From: Mixophyes australis
Lineage: Eukaryota > Chordata > Amphibia > Anura > Limnodynastidae
Direction of reading: 5' to 3'
Assembly (NCBI GenBank): GCA_036250195.1
Contig: JAVHZZ010000011.1
Coordinates: forward strand, 64,418,101 to 64,482,100
DNA length: 64,000 nt
Of this stretch, positions 43,199 through 55,215 are shown in pieces. The notes beneath the pieces were generated by a model. The model did not search any database. It had not been told where the DNA came from and was given only the letters and a program-made list of their open reading frames with translations. Position 1 is the stretch's first letter; every line of letters begins with the position of its first letter. A program made the translations under genes and the position numbers.

Positions 43199-43461
43199 AC
43201 CTGGGCAAAACCATGTTGCATTGGAGGGGGAGGTCAATTTAAAAATGTGGAGACAGATTTATATTTGGGGTAGGACATGTCCTATATCATCTTTAAATTT
43301 CAGTGTAATCAAAAAGCTAGCAAGTATTTGTGTGCTAGATGAAAAAGCAGCCAGTATTTAACTTATGTGCAAAATAATAAACTAATTTGCACCCCTTAAG
43401 TTGTAACATGGTTTGTCCCAGAGAACATCTACTCCTTTTTTGCCTTAATGACTCAGGCCCC
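43199..43461. repeat. Damaged copy of the foldback MITE at 8384-8712
   Basis: It shares AGTATTTGTGTGCTAGATGA, ATTTAACTTATGTGCAAAAT, AACATGGTTTGTCC and a right end ATGACTCAGGCCCC with the intact copy. The left outer arm is missing. Confidence 0.7.
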
Positions 43462-45267
43462 TAGTGTGGATATCTGTACCTTTAAAGTTGAGGGATCGAG
43501 ACGTTTGTTGATGCCACACTGCAGAAAATTAAGAACATGTCCAGTAGTAGCTGTGGCTGGATGCTCTTTTGACTCGCATCACATGATGAATTTCTTCAAA
43601 AAATATTTTTCCTTCCTTGTAGAAGTGTTAGTTGCCTTCTTTGCTCTTTATTTCTGAGCAATTCCTGCTCAATCTTCATGCCACCAAACATAGCTTTTTT
43701 GGATTTGGAAGAAGTGGACCTTGTTGAAAAGGTCTGGCTAGAGAGGTAGAAGCCAAGCTTGTACCTGAAGCAACTCCCAAGCTACTCTAAACTATGGACA
43801 TCATCGCCAAAAGGGAAAGATTGCTATGACTTCTGCTTTTTTTTTTACTTTTTCTTATCTTTTGCAAGTGCAAGTAATGAGAGGACATGGAGGGAAGACA
43901 TACCCAATTTGAAAAGTCCTTTGGACTGCCAATACTGTCTATACCTTCTGTTTCTTGAAATGAGTGTTGAAAGAAGAACATGAGTAGTTTGGTGTTCTGA
44001 TTTGTCACTCTCTTTGAGGGCGGACCAACTAAATTTTTACCAACTGGAATATTTCCTGATGTAGAGTCCACTCTTCTGGATTAAATTGTTTTCTGCTGAG
44101 ATTCTTTCTGCTTGCCATATGGCATGCCGAAAAGGACTTCAGATTTATTTCTGCCCATTAAATGACTTTTGCTAACTCTGTCACCATTGTCCTGTGTCTG
44201 ATAATATCTTGAGACACTTTCCTGTAAAAAAGAATGGAAGGATTCTAAATTGCATCCCAGACTGCTTGCATTTCCAGCACATTTATGTGTAATTTCTTCT
44301 TGTTCTTTGACAATGCTCCCTTTATTACCTTTGACAGATGATGGCCCCCTCCCTCAGCTTGCGGTACTGGAGTCTGTTGTATTGTCCAGGTCTAGTTCTT
44401 AGAGAAACTCCCAGTTCTCTAATTATTCTGCCACCAGTTGAGAGACTCTCTAATGGTCCCTTTGTAATCGAATGACATTTGCCACCTTGCCCAGCGGAGA
44501 ATTCCTATGTAGGGGAGGAAAGCATTACTAGAAGTCGGAACTATTGTAATTTAAATTTGAACTTGTAATTGACTGGACCATGAGGCATCGCTCCTTTGGT
44601 AAAGATTCTGTGTTTTGTACCGTGTCTAAACTACCAGTATTGTTATCTGCTGTCCCATAATTGACTCATCCTTTTTAATTTCAGCTAGAGACAGGAAAAT
44701 ACATCGGGGAAGAGGAGGAGTCGCAATATATTATGCCTGGGGTCTTTCTAATTTCTTGTCTCTGTCTAAAGCTAGAAGGGACTAATCTATTTTAATGGAG
44801 GATGGAAGAGTAAATGTGTTTTTAACATCAATTAATTCAATCTAGGACAGGTTATTGCAAATGGAAAGTAGTTGTAAAAGCAAACCTAGAAATGTTTTTT
44901 ATTTGCGCGTAAGCATAGTTGCCAACTGTGGAACAGGTTTGAAAGATTTGTCTCTGGAAAGATCCCTATATTTTAAAAGATATAGGAAAATGTGAGGAAA
45001 CTGATTAGCCAATCTGGTCTGATGATTTCAGTATAATTGTGTTTTATGTATCTCTTGCCACATTGGGAAAGCCCAGGCATCCTAGGCAATACAAAAAGGA
45101 GTTAATTGCGCCCCATAAGGGTACGGTAGGAATGAGCCTCTTTGAACTCTAGCCAATGGAACCATATTGCAGTAAATTCTATAAATCGTTCTTGAATGGA
45201 TATTGAAATATCCATGGTCATATAGAGGTCTATGCTGTTTAGCCATTTCATACTGAGGGGAGCAGAT

Positions 45268-45579
45268 GAAAAAAATAAACGACTTACCATGAAACAGATG
45301 AAGTGATGTGATGACCCGATGTGTTTCCAACTGAGGAAAATGGCATCACGACAAACGCGACTCCTTTTAAAGCTTCGATGGACGGACCCGGCTTGTAAAG
45401 GTAAGGTAATCCTAACTCCTAGCCCCTAAAATAATACTTACATTGAATGAATGGCAGCCGGGTCCATCGATTGGCGCTTTAAAAGGAGTCACGTTTTGAT
45501 GTGACATCATTTTCATTAGTCAGCAATTCAACTGGCCGTCACATCACTTCATCTGTATCATGGTAAGTCGTTTTTTTTC
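45268..45579. repeat. Foldback MITE with arms over 100 bp
   Basis: GACTTACCATGAAACAGATG at the left is mirrored by CATCTGTATCATGGTAAGTC at the right. Inner parts also pair: GCGACTCCTTTTAAAGC with GCTTTAAAAGGAGTCACG, and GGACGGACCCGGCT with AGCCGGGTCCATC. The loop is about 70 bp. The superfamily is not assigned. Confidence 0.8.
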
Positions 45580-45929
45580 ATGTCGGGGTAGTACTCTTTG
45601 GAAGTGAAATGTCGCTGTCGGGGTAGTCTGTATCGTTAAACTGACTACCACTGGCCAGGGGAGTCACTCAACCCCCTCAAACATCTGCAAGGTATGCTTA
45701 GTTTATGTAAACCAATAGTGGGAGCTTCAGAACTCTCATACTCTCCTCCTAAATATCACTGACATCCTCCTTGGCATCGTAAAGGAGGGATGAGACTAGA
45801 TTCCTATTTCAAACAGGATCCTATATAGAAAGTATGCTTTCTAGCCAGAATATCTAAGATCTGGACCTGTATTTTTTTTTGGGGTGGGGGGAGTTGTGCC
45901 CCACCCTCTTTTTTGCCAACAAAAGCAGT

Positions 45930-46129
45930 NNNNNNNNNNNNNNNNNNNNNNNNNNNNNNNNNNNNNNNNNNNNNNNNNNNNNNNNNNNNNNNNNNNNNNN
46001 NNNNNNNNNNNNNNNNNNNNNNNNNNNNNNNNNNNNNNNNNNNNNNNNNNNNNNNNNNNNNNNNNNNNNNNNNNNNNNNNNNNNNNNNNNNNNNNNNNNN
46101 NNNNNNNNNNNNNNNNNNNNNNNNNNNNN
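45930..46129. other. Assembly gap of 200 N
   Basis: Exactly 200 undetermined bases, probably a scaffold gap of nominal length. Apparent frames across it are meaningless. It may hide the 5' end of the Tc1 that follows. Confidence 0.99.
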
Positions 46130-46289
46130 TGATTGGATTAGTAGTTACCCCCTTATTATATCCATATTAGATTTTGTCTGCAGTCACCAAGTTTCTTCAC
46201 ATGTCATATTAATAGTTTATTGGAGTCCACTTGTGTGCAGTTAGGATGTGTCAAATGATTGCAGCATAAATTCACCTGTACTGTGACGT

Positions 46290-47476
46290 CCCCCAAGTAG
46301 TTAGTGAATTTCTAAGCAAAGACTACAAAACGAAGACAAAAGAACATTTCAAGCAGATTCAGGACAAGGTCATTGAGAAGTACATATCAGGAAAAGGGTA
46401 CAAAAATATTTTCAATGCATTGAATATATCCTGAAGCACAGTCCATCATACAAAAATAGAGTATTTGGAACGACTCTGAACTGCCTAGAACAGTCTGCCC
46501 TCCAAAACTCAAACTCAAAGCCTGGCTGCATTTGCCATGTAGATGAAAATTCTATGGTCTGATGAAACCAACATTTGACTTCGGCCTCAATGCTGTGTGC
46601 ACTGCTTGGCACCAATCTAACACTACATCACATTAAAAAGAACCATCCCTATAGTGAAGCATGGTGGTGTCAGCATCATGTTATTGGGTTGCCTATGTTC
46701 CTCTCAATAGATTGTGCCAGCAGTTCTTGGCCAACATTTCTAGTAAGTTTTTGATAAATATTTTTGAATTGCTTGTTATGGACTTCTTTACATTTCTGAT
46801 TTCAGTAAGTCCCAACAAGATCTCAGGTTCCTACTGAGGAACATTATTGCTGAAGTTTGCCCTGTAGAAGTATGGTGGGGGCAGCATCAGGTTATGGGGA
46901 TGCTTTTCTGCAGCAGGGTCTGGAAAGCTCATAAAAATAGAGGGGAAAAATGACCTGAGAAAGGTTCAGAGAAATCCTGAAAGAACACTTGGAACCAAAG
47001 CATACATACAGCAAAAGCCACAGTGAAGTGGCTTACCACCAAAATGGTTGATATCCTGAAGTGGCCTAGTCAAAGCCCAGATCTCAAACCAATTGAGCAC
47101 CATTTAAATATTGGTGTCCACCAATGATCGCCATTCAACCTGATGGAGCTTGAGCCATTTTGACTAGAAAAATTAGCTAACATTCCAGTTTCTAGATGTG
47201 CAAAACTATAATTCTTAACAAAAGTGATTCTGTGAAGTTTTAATTCTGGGGTAGGATGGTGGTAAATATAACTATTCATGCAATCACTTTTTTCAGTTTG
47301 TTGTGCACAATCAATTAGAACAAATGGTTGGATTAAATATTTTTTGGCACATTATCGAGTGCTTTGTGTTGATTAGTTGGAATAAACTGCAAATAAATCT
47401 ATCTTGGTTCCATGTTGTAACACAGCAAAATGTGAAGCAATCCAAGGTGGGTGGATATCTTTTTATAGCCACTGTA
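46290..47476 (+). pseudogene. Degenerate Tc1-like transposon and transposase
   Basis: Recognisable pieces: a helix-turn-helix region (AGCAGATTCAGGACAAGGTC and on), QSALQNSNSKPGCICHVDEN-like text at 46490-46550, TCTGATGAAACCAACATTTG (the first Asp region, SDETN), TGAAGCATGGTGGTGTCAGC, a second partial duplicate GAAGTATGGTGGGGGCAGCA (46869), and CCCAGATCTCAAACCAATTG (third-acid region, PDLKPIEH, about 47080). It ends at TATAGCCACTGTA (47476). Many stops are present. Two GGTGG-AGCATCA pieces suggest an internal insertion or a chimera of two copies. Confidence 0.75.
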
Positions 47477-48487
47477 TCTAAGATCTTGAAAAGCTTTACA
47501 GCAGGGCAGGCTCTATCCAGCATTTAAACCAAATTGGACATATATCCCATCGATGTGGTCAAATATTTTAAATGTGTTTCTATATAACACCTTAACACAT
47601 CTGGTACTGACTAGTATCTCCCCAGAAGGCCATTACAGAGGAGACATCAGCTTTCTCATATAAAAAGGGAATATATACTCTTAAAGATTCTGTGAGGTAT
47701 AATAGCTGGTGTCTTTTACAATACATACAGTATCTGTGCCTAGAATATTAATTTTATGATATTATTTATATATCCTGGGGGAGTGATTGGTAAGGTGCAT
47801 CATACCTCCATCTTGCATTTTTATTTACTACTTTTAGGGTATTATATACTCTGGACATCTTTTATAGTTCATATTATTCTCAAGTATTTAAATATTTTTG
47901 ACCAGACTAGGGGATATTTAGAAAACAAATATATGCCAGGCTGTGGGTCAATCGGTTAAAATTGTGATTTACTTCAGTTTACTTTTAAATCATTGTATCT
48001 GGTCGTCTGAAAAGAGTGTGGTGTGGAGCATGTTTAAGAAGTTAAAGAACCTGTCGTTAGTCCTGGTATGATTTGATTTGTTATGCGTAATAAAGACTAG
48101 TGGTTAAATAGCACTGACAAACCAAGCTTGGGACAGGAAACATCCCTTCCTCGTGCCTCCTGTCCCAAGCTTGGAAGTTCAACAACCATTACTGAGATTG
48201 TAGTTGTCAAGGTCTGGTGACACAGTATCGGGTTGACATGGTTCAATGCATTGACTCTGTGGTTAAAAGTGTCCTTAAAGTGTTGACAACTGTTAAGTAT
48301 GGAACAGTATCGCAAGTTGCATTTAGTACACATAATATAGTGATGGTATGATGTTCAATGACACCACAATTGTTTTCACACCCCGACACCAGTAACTGAC
48401 TAATAACATGTGACCGGTTCTCAATTTGTAATGGTCTCTTACAAATGTTTATTTAGAATTTATCACTCAAGTGTCTTTCAGTTTCTA

Positions 48488-48908
48488 AAGCTAGGTACAC
48501 ACTACAGAATTTTCCACCAACTTTTTATGCCGTTCGATTTTACATGCGATCGATGTTCCGATCGCTCGGTCCATGGACTGCATACACACTAGTCTTGTTT
48601 AGGACGATAAAGAGAAGAGCGGAAGTCCCTTTAGTGACTTTTTACAGCCATGTTGTCGTGAGCAATGACTAATATCGTACTCACTGTTGTGGATCGGTCA
48701 GAAGTTTATGCACACTACACAACGGAAACGAGATTGGAACGAAAATATTAAACGGTACGACCAACCAAATGAGGCAACAATCGTCCATTTGGGCAGACTT
48801 TCGACCATCGTGTCACTGCACACACTGAACCGACTTTTGAACGAGCGGTCGTATGTCGGCTGATTTAGCCGATTATTGGACGAAATCCGTGTAGTGTGTA
48901 CCCAGCTT
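48488..48908. repeat. MITE with GC-rich, CpG-rich interior (421 bp)
   Basis: The ends AAGCTAGGTACACACTACAG and TGTAGTGTGTACCCAGCTT are inverted repeats of about 20 bp. Further GCACACTAC/CACACACTG words and many CpG/CGAT words lie inside. It stands out from its AT-rich surroundings. No ORF is present. Confidence 0.78.
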
Positions 48909-49282
48909 GACAAGGTGACTGTTTCCAACTTTTGTAACCAAACCTTGAGAGATAGGAATCTCCCTTCTTGCAAGGCATTGTTTAGTTCAAATTAATATCA
49001 TAGATTTCCTATAGCACACAATTAAGAACAATGATGGCATATTGAAAATGTCTTGGAGTAGTAAAGTGACAGGTCTTCGGTGTAATGAGTTCCAACAAAT
49101 ATTGCATGCCTCCTAGAATCTACAGGAGTCGTGCTAGAAACAGCAAGAGGAACTTGACTCAGAGCAGAGCTAGGTAGAGTTGATTACATTCGTCACCCCT
49201 CTTTAACTGAAGCTGAGCACACGCACAATAGATGACAGTGGCAGGAGCAGTGGAAAGTGGAGTTTTGTCAGTCTGTATAGAG

Positions 49283-49558
49283 CAGTGATGGGCAACAGGA
49301 GGCCCTCTGAGCCCTCATCTGAAGCTCCAACCGCATAACCGTTTTATTGTCAAATTTGATTGTTATAGCTTGTAACACTTGTTTAAAATGCCTGCTATGT
49401 TATTACATATATGTTTAAATGTATTGTTTTAACTTATTATAGAGAGCTACCAACAGGTAATGTTTTCAGGATTTCTGTCTATAGAAACAGGTGGGATAAT
49501 TACTGATCCAAAAAATAGAATAATTTACCTCTGTATGATTAAAGAAATCCTGAAAACA
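49283..49558. repeat. Possible hAT-derived foldback repeat
   Basis: It begins CAGTGATGGGCAACAGG, like hAT terminal repeats. Further in, TGTTTTCAGGATTTCT (49461) is mirrored by AGAAATCCTGAAAACA (49543). The right terminus is not identified, and the two parts may be separate repeats. Confidence 0.4.
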
Positions 49559-50349
49559 TGAACTGTTGCTAGTAGCCGCGTTTTTATTTGCCTGTGCAAT
49601 GTGTCGGCGAATCCTCTTCCTTTGTTTTAGGAGCAAAGTGGAAAATGATTAGCTATGGCTGACTGCTGTTACATTTGTTACATGATGTGTCAAACAACCA
49701 ATTTCTCACACTAGGAGACATTTATAAAAATGGTCACACAGGAAAACTGCAGCATAGCCCTACAATTATTAAAAATGCACTGACAAGTTTTAAAATTGTC
49801 CCCGACTAGTACCTTGATTTTACTCTGTGCAAGATCTATTGCGCCACAGGAGAAGTGCCGTATTACAGCTAGTTTTTATGTTATAAGAGCTACTTACATT
49901 TGGTAAATGGCATGGGTGATGCTTCACCCTTTTATACATAAACAAAAAAATATTGTACACTGCATTATATGTATAGAGCTCTACTGAACACCATTACTGT
50001 AAATTATTCCGTTTGTGCTTGTATCTGGCTGTATCTGACTCTCCTATTGAATTAAATTGTCCAAATTAAATAATGATTTTAAAACTACTTATCCCAGGTG
50101 TCATTAATCATATATTTCTGGTGGAACAGGTTAGGGTGTGAGATATATTTATTATTTTGTCCTTGATCCATGGTCACCACCTTATATTTTCATGTGAAAA
50201 TACCTTAAAATGCTGACGTTTTATACATACATCTGAATGTTACTAAATGCTCTTTAGTATAATATAAATGTTCTCAATTATATTTTTGCTGTATTACATG
50301 ATTATGGTGTAGTAGTAATTTATGTTTTTGCCTCTTTTGTATTATTCAG

Positions 50350-50866
50350 AACATTTCCACCACATATGGATTACTATGTAATTCATGAAGTGTATGATGG
50401 TGACTTCTCTCAAGAGCGATTTGAAGCAGAGTTAGATGCTGCATTGGAACACCAGTATGAATACATTTTGATTGAACCTGCACGCCTGGGAGATGAAACT
50501 GCTCGCTGGATTTCAGTGGGCAATTGCATACACAGAACTTCTGTTATAACAGGGGTTGTATGCCTCTTATCACCTCTTGGTCTTCCTAATAGCTGTGCTC
50601 ATTATCTAGGAATACCAGCTGGAGCATTGAGTGTGGCATGTGCTGCTCTTTATGGTGTCTCCTGGCAGTCTGACCCATGCTGCCATTATCAGGTGGATCT
50701 GAGTGGGCAAAAGCTTGCATTACTCCCTCCAGGGATGCTAAGGACTTCCTCACCAGTAATATTAATTCGCAGCGAGGACACTCAAAGAAAGAGACTTCAT
50801 AATGTTATTGCACTGACTGCGCTAGTATATTGTGCCCAGAAACTCTTTGAATTATGCACAGACTAA
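50350..50866 (+). CDS. TMEM11-like mitochondrial membrane protein, coding exon 2
   Basis: TMEM11 is a small mitochondrial membrane protein tied to cristae and mitochondrial shape through the MICOS complex. After the acceptor at 50349 the exon reads TFPPHMDYYVIHEVYDGDFS, then EYILIEPARLGDETARWISV and GNCIHRTSVITGVVCLL. Strong TMEM11 landmarks are the IEP.R.GDETARWI.VGNC block, GVSWQSDPCCHYQV, and KRLHNVIALTALVYC near the end. Two hydrophobic segments (TSVITGVVCLLSPLGL; GIPAGALSVACAALYGV) are likely membrane helices, and a third lies near the C-terminus. There are no stops to TAA at 50864. The sequence differs from canonical TMEM11 at many positions by my recall, so it may be a divergent paralogue. 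Confidence 0.88.
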
Positions 50867-51724
50867 AAGCATACATATAACACTTACAGTGAAGATACTG
50901 ACCATTAAAACATTTATGTATAATTTCATGCACAAATCTCCTACCCTAAAAAGCACATATGCAACAAATTTGAATTCTGTGTAGCAAAGGCTATTGAATA
51001 TGGTGTCTGTCATTTATGAATTGGGTGGCATTTGATTCTCCAGTAGGAGACTTCTAGAATAGAATTGGACAAGGTATTTGTTTATATTTACAATATCTAT
51101 ATATTACCTTTGCAATGATTCAGTATGGTAACAGTTCAAGTAGTTATTGCGATTAAGAAACCACAGGATGGCCAGTATATTCTGTGAGAAATAAAATCTT
51201 ATTCCTACAATTAGACTGTATTGGTTCAACCTAGTTGACAAATTGTGGAAACTGAACTGAGGCATTAACTGTGCGGCCTTATATTATAAATGATATCCAT
51301 ACCTATCTACATGTTCTACCAATGCTTTTTTTGATGGATACTTTATCATTGTCATATGTCATCCATAGCATAATTTTAACAGAATCTATTTGTGTATATT
51401 TTACATGGTGGTTTGGTAAGCCTTTGTTAAAGGCCAAATCCTAGTACTATAATCATTGTCTATATTTCACAGTAATCAGACAGGAGGCACTTTGCATTAG
51501 AATGAAAATTCCTGGATGGCCTGCTTTCAACAATACCTCACAGGAATAAGTGCCAGATAGTTTTATAAATGTCACCTATAATGTATTATGTAGTGACATA
51601 ATGGAACATTTTATTTTTCCTCTCAAATACAAACTTTTACATTTGGTGAGAGACAATGAATTTTCTACTCATCATCCTATACAATAAAAATGTCTGTTTA
51701 TTGATCATTTCAAAACATCATATT
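50867..51724 (+). other. 3' UTR region of the TMEM11-like gene with candidate poly(A) signals
   Basis: AT-rich sequence after the stop. AATAAA occurs at 51190-51195 and again at 51683-51688; the first gives a 3' UTR of about 340 bases. I see no other gene or repeat up to the SINE at 51725. Confidence 0.5.
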
Positions 51725-51995
51725 CATAAATCATCATCATCATTAGCAGAGAACTCGCATCAGTCACTGCCCCATTGGAGCTTACAGTCTAAATTCCCAA
51801 CATACACAGACAGAGAGAGACTAAGGTTAATTTAATAGCAGTCACTAGTATGTTTTTGGAGTGTGGGAGGAAAACGGAGCATCTGGAGGAAACCAACGCA
51901 AACACGAAGAGATCATACAGACTCCACACAGATAAGGCCATAGTCGGGGAACTCATGCCCCCTGTGCTAATCACTGTGCCACCACGCTGCCCACA
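51725..51995 (-). repeat. tRNA-derived SINE, second copy
   Basis: On the minus strand it starts GGCAGCGTGGTGGCACAGTG with an A-box-like stretch; the B-box region (GAGTTCCCCGAC) is damaged. The body shares TTTTCCTCCCACACTCCAAA and AGACTGTAAGCTCCAATGGG with the copy at 29893-30199. It ends in a GATGATGATGATTTA tail and lacks the GCGCTATATAAAT word. Confidence 0.75.
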
Positions 51996-52619
51996 AATTA
52001 CACATTCTGCACTGATGAACACATATGCCTTATTTTCTTCATCCACCTCCCCCCCCCCCCCCCCCACCCCTAAAAAAACAAAAGCAAGCTGCTACCGGCA
52101 TTTTGTTATGGCAGGCTGGACTGGAAACACTATAACTGGGAAACCTGTAGCATTGTGTCCCCCTTGTCATAATGTCAACCAGCCATAGCCTGTTCAGACC
52201 TGGGCTGAAAAAATGTGTCCCTCCCCAGAAGAAAATGGCCCTATGAGTCAATCAACCGCAGTTATATTATGTATAGTTCATTGCAGTTAGTGCAATGAAT
52301 ACAATAATAATAACCAACACAAAGTGTCTATCACATTCTGTGGATGGTAGTTAAAGTAAGCTGCACATCAGCTGAGCTCTTTGCCCAAAGCTGTTTTAGG
52401 ATGTACTGAACTACCATCTCTATTCAGCTGTGAAACACAGAGCTCAACTGTCATTGCTGTTCCAACATCTGTTCAACTGCCCACTGAGCTCAAATCTCAA
52501 ATGCGATTGCTGTTAACATCTATGTTTGGCTGCTAGACCTCGTCATATCAGAGCTGCAAAAACTGCCTACTCTATTAACTCCAGCCAAGGAGCAGTAAAA
52601 TATCTTTCACTACCTCCAT
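51996..52619. other. Non-coding; includes a poly-C run
   Basis: A C-rich tract lies at 52046-52070. The rest has no supported feature. Confidence 0.35.
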
Positions 52620-54790
52620 TGTCATGCACAATTTGGATCAATTGTTCCTTCCCAGTCTCTTATTACCTACCCTAGCTAATACACATTCATCCCCATCTCT
52701 ACATCAGGCACCTACTCAATTTACACTCTCCTATTCACTTTCCGCACACTTCACTCCTAACTCCACTCCATCATCCTATTTCTCCATCCCCTATTATTAT
52801 TTCCCTTTCACTACTTCCCTTCATGCTAGTCTACATACATGCACGCACCACACTTACCAGCCTACATAAACAGAAATAAACCTCACATCCACAGATCATA
52901 CTTACGTGTCCTCTTTCTTGTCCTGCTTCTTCTCATGACTGCTGGTGACATCTGTCCTAACCCTGGGCCCTGTACAATTCTCACTATCTGCTCACGCTCC
53001 TTGCTCCACCCCAAAACTTTCCATCTACACCGTACTTCCAATCCCACCAACTTTATCCACATATCACCACTATCCTCTCTTCCCTTCTGAATGCCAGATC
53101 AGTTTGTAAGAAACTTAAATCTATTCATAATCTGTTCATTTCTAAACTCCTCAAACTCCTTGCAATAACAGAAACCTGTTTAATCTCCACTGACACTACA
53201 TCACCTGCAGCTCTCTCCTACAGGGAATTCTCCCTCAGCCACTCTACCATACCTGGAAACAGGATGGTGAAATAGGCATTCTACTTTCTCCAAGTTGCAC
53301 CTTCCATGTTATACCATCTGCGCTCTCTCCCTTTCATTCTCTTCCTTTGAAGACCACACTATCCGTCTAATTTATTCACTCCACCTTCATGTTGCTGTCT
53401 TTTTTTTTTTTTTATTGTGTTTTAATCCTTTGACCTGGCTACTCTCATACTAGGCCATTACAACATTCCCATTGATAATCCTACTGTCTATCCTGTCACT
53501 AAACTTCTTTCACCTCCTCCTTTGGTCTTTCACAGGGGATCTCATTTCCCATCCACTGTGATGGATATTCTCTTGATCTTGTTTGTTCTTGCTACTGTTC
53601 CTTCTCTAGTTTCTTCAACTTAGTCTTCCCACTCTCCAACCACCATCTCCTTTCCTTCAGCCTCAATTTACCTCATGCCCTCCTCCCTGCACCCAAATCT
53701 ACATGTACTCAGCGACCCTCTAAGTACTCTTGACCCAATCTACTTCTCATTTTCACTAACACAACTACTTTCTGCTAAGACTGCATTGTCCTGCCCTAAT
53801 TAGGCTGCCTGTTTTTGCAACAAATCACTCACTTCAGTCCTAGCCCTAGATATTGCAGCTCCAGCTACCACATACAGTCTCTGACATTCCACACCCCAAC
53901 CATGGCACACTCAGCAGACCTGCTACCTGCAAAAGTATTCCCACACTGCAGAGCGCCACTGGAGGCACTCATTTCTATCACGCATTTCCTTCACTGTAAG
54001 TTCATCCTTTTATCTTACAGCACTGCCCTTTCAACTGCCAAATAAACATACTTCAAATCTCTAATGCCCGCCCAGTGTTCTTGCCCACGTCACTCATTTG
54101 CCACCATCAACTTACTGCCCACCTGCACCTCTATCCCTTTCCTTCCTCACAACCCATGAGCTTGCCACCTACTTCAAAGAAAAAATTGACACCATTCAAC
54201 AAGATATTTCCTCATGACAAATTCCACCCACTCCCCAATTCACCCTCAATTCAGTCTCTCTAATAACGGAAGATGAAGTGTCTGCTCTCATCAGCTTAGA
54301 ACCTGTCCCCTCTATCCTATTTCTTCCGAACTTCTCTGCTTCCTTTCCCCCATTGCATACCCTCCTCTAGTACACCGCTTCATCTTTTCTCTCCACTCAC
54401 ACATTTCCATCCTCCTTTAAACGTGCTCATATCACCAATTCTAAAGAAACAATCTCTCGATCCAGCCTTTTTCTCCAACTACCGCCCAATTTTCCTCCTC
54501 TTTGCCTCCAAACTAATTGAGCAATTGGTGTACAACTGCCTGTCTCACTTTCTCTCCTCTCCAAACTCGACTCTCTGCAAGGTTTCCGTCCCCAACGTTT
54601 CACTGAATCTGGTCTCATCAGAAGTGATTAATGATCTACTTACAGCAAAGTCTAAAAATCATTTCTTCATGTTCATCCTCCTGGACCTCGCTGCTGCTTT
54701 TCACACTGTTCATCACCCTCTTCTCTTACACACTTTTCACTCCATTAGCACCAGGTTTGGGGATATGCCTACAGACAGTATCTGCAGGTC
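52620..54790 (+). pseudogene. L2/CR1-like LINE ORF2 with N-terminal 2A-like motif, endonuclease and RT remnants
   Basis: After a hydrophobic leader (RVLFLVLLLLMTAGDICPNPGP, here split for length: RVLFLVLLLL then MTAGDICPNPGP, 52900-52970) the endonuclease region begins with LNARSV-like text near 53090 and ETCLIS-like text near 53170. The RT region has HMLISPILKKQSLDPAF, FSNYRPIFLLFASKLIEQL (54420-54530) and LLDLAAAFHTVHHPLLLHTF (54680-54740). The DTVDHP block has become HTVHHP. A poly-T run at 53401-53416 and many stops mark decay. It ends abruptly near 54790, before the catalytic YADD. Confidence 0.78.
52944..52970 (+). other. 2A-like motif GDICPNPGP at the start of the LINE protein
   Basis: 2A peptides end D-V/I-E-x-N-P-G-P and cause ribosome skipping between the last Gly and Pro. 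Here the Glu position is Cys, so skipping activity is doubtful. The hydrophobic residues before it resemble the leader of fish and sea-urchin LINEs that carry 2A-like sequences. Confidence 0.55.
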
Positions 54791-55215
54791 TGCATCTGTG
54801 TTTTTGTGTGAACAAGCATTGTACTGTACTTGCATACCCTTTCCCTTCCCTGTTCTGCCTTTCCAGTCATACGAAGGCACAAGTGCCATGTGAACATATC
54901 TGTATTGATGCATATGCATGCATTTTCTGTTTTGGTGCATACAGTGCAATTTTGTGTATTTTACACTACACAAACAAGTGTAGGTCCCACTCGGGATAAA
55001 CCCAATGATACAGATCTATAGTCCTACTGATATGTCTTTACCCCTCGAACTGAGAGCATGAAGATATTTATGTGAAATTTACTTGTTCAAAAATTGAACA
55101 AGTGCTTTTTTCATAGTTTTCTGTTAAAGAGGTTGTATTGTCCAAAATGCAGGATCTTTAAAGTACTTGTCAATTAGAGGTACAAGGAAAAAGTAATTTG
55201 CAGTCATTCTGATCT
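54791..55215. other. Non-coding, no recognised feature
   Basis: Between the truncated LINE and the Tc1. TGTGCAT/ATGCAT-rich text is present. No gene is supported. Confidence 0.3.

Larger units (their letters stand above)
28769..50349 (+). other. Intron of the TMEM11-like gene (about 21.6 kb), packed with transposons
   Basis: It is bounded by GTAGCG and a pyrimidine-rich TTTTGTATTATTCAG acceptor. Separately listed elements fill much of it. I see no gene or clear repeat at 28770-29754, 30236-30517, 30729-31950, 32926-34159, 38801-39559, 39707-41552, 42421-43198, 43462-45267, 45580-46289 (includes the gap), 47477-48487, 48909-49282 and 49559-50349. These stretches are AT-rich and presumably old, decayed repeats. 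Confidence 0.55.

Noticed and set aside
43448..44071. Frames of 69-94 residues on both strands
   Set aside because: No domain, no codon bias and AT-rich; likely chance frames in decayed repeat sequence.
45879..46244. Open frames across 45930-46129
   Set aside because: They consist mostly of undetermined bases.
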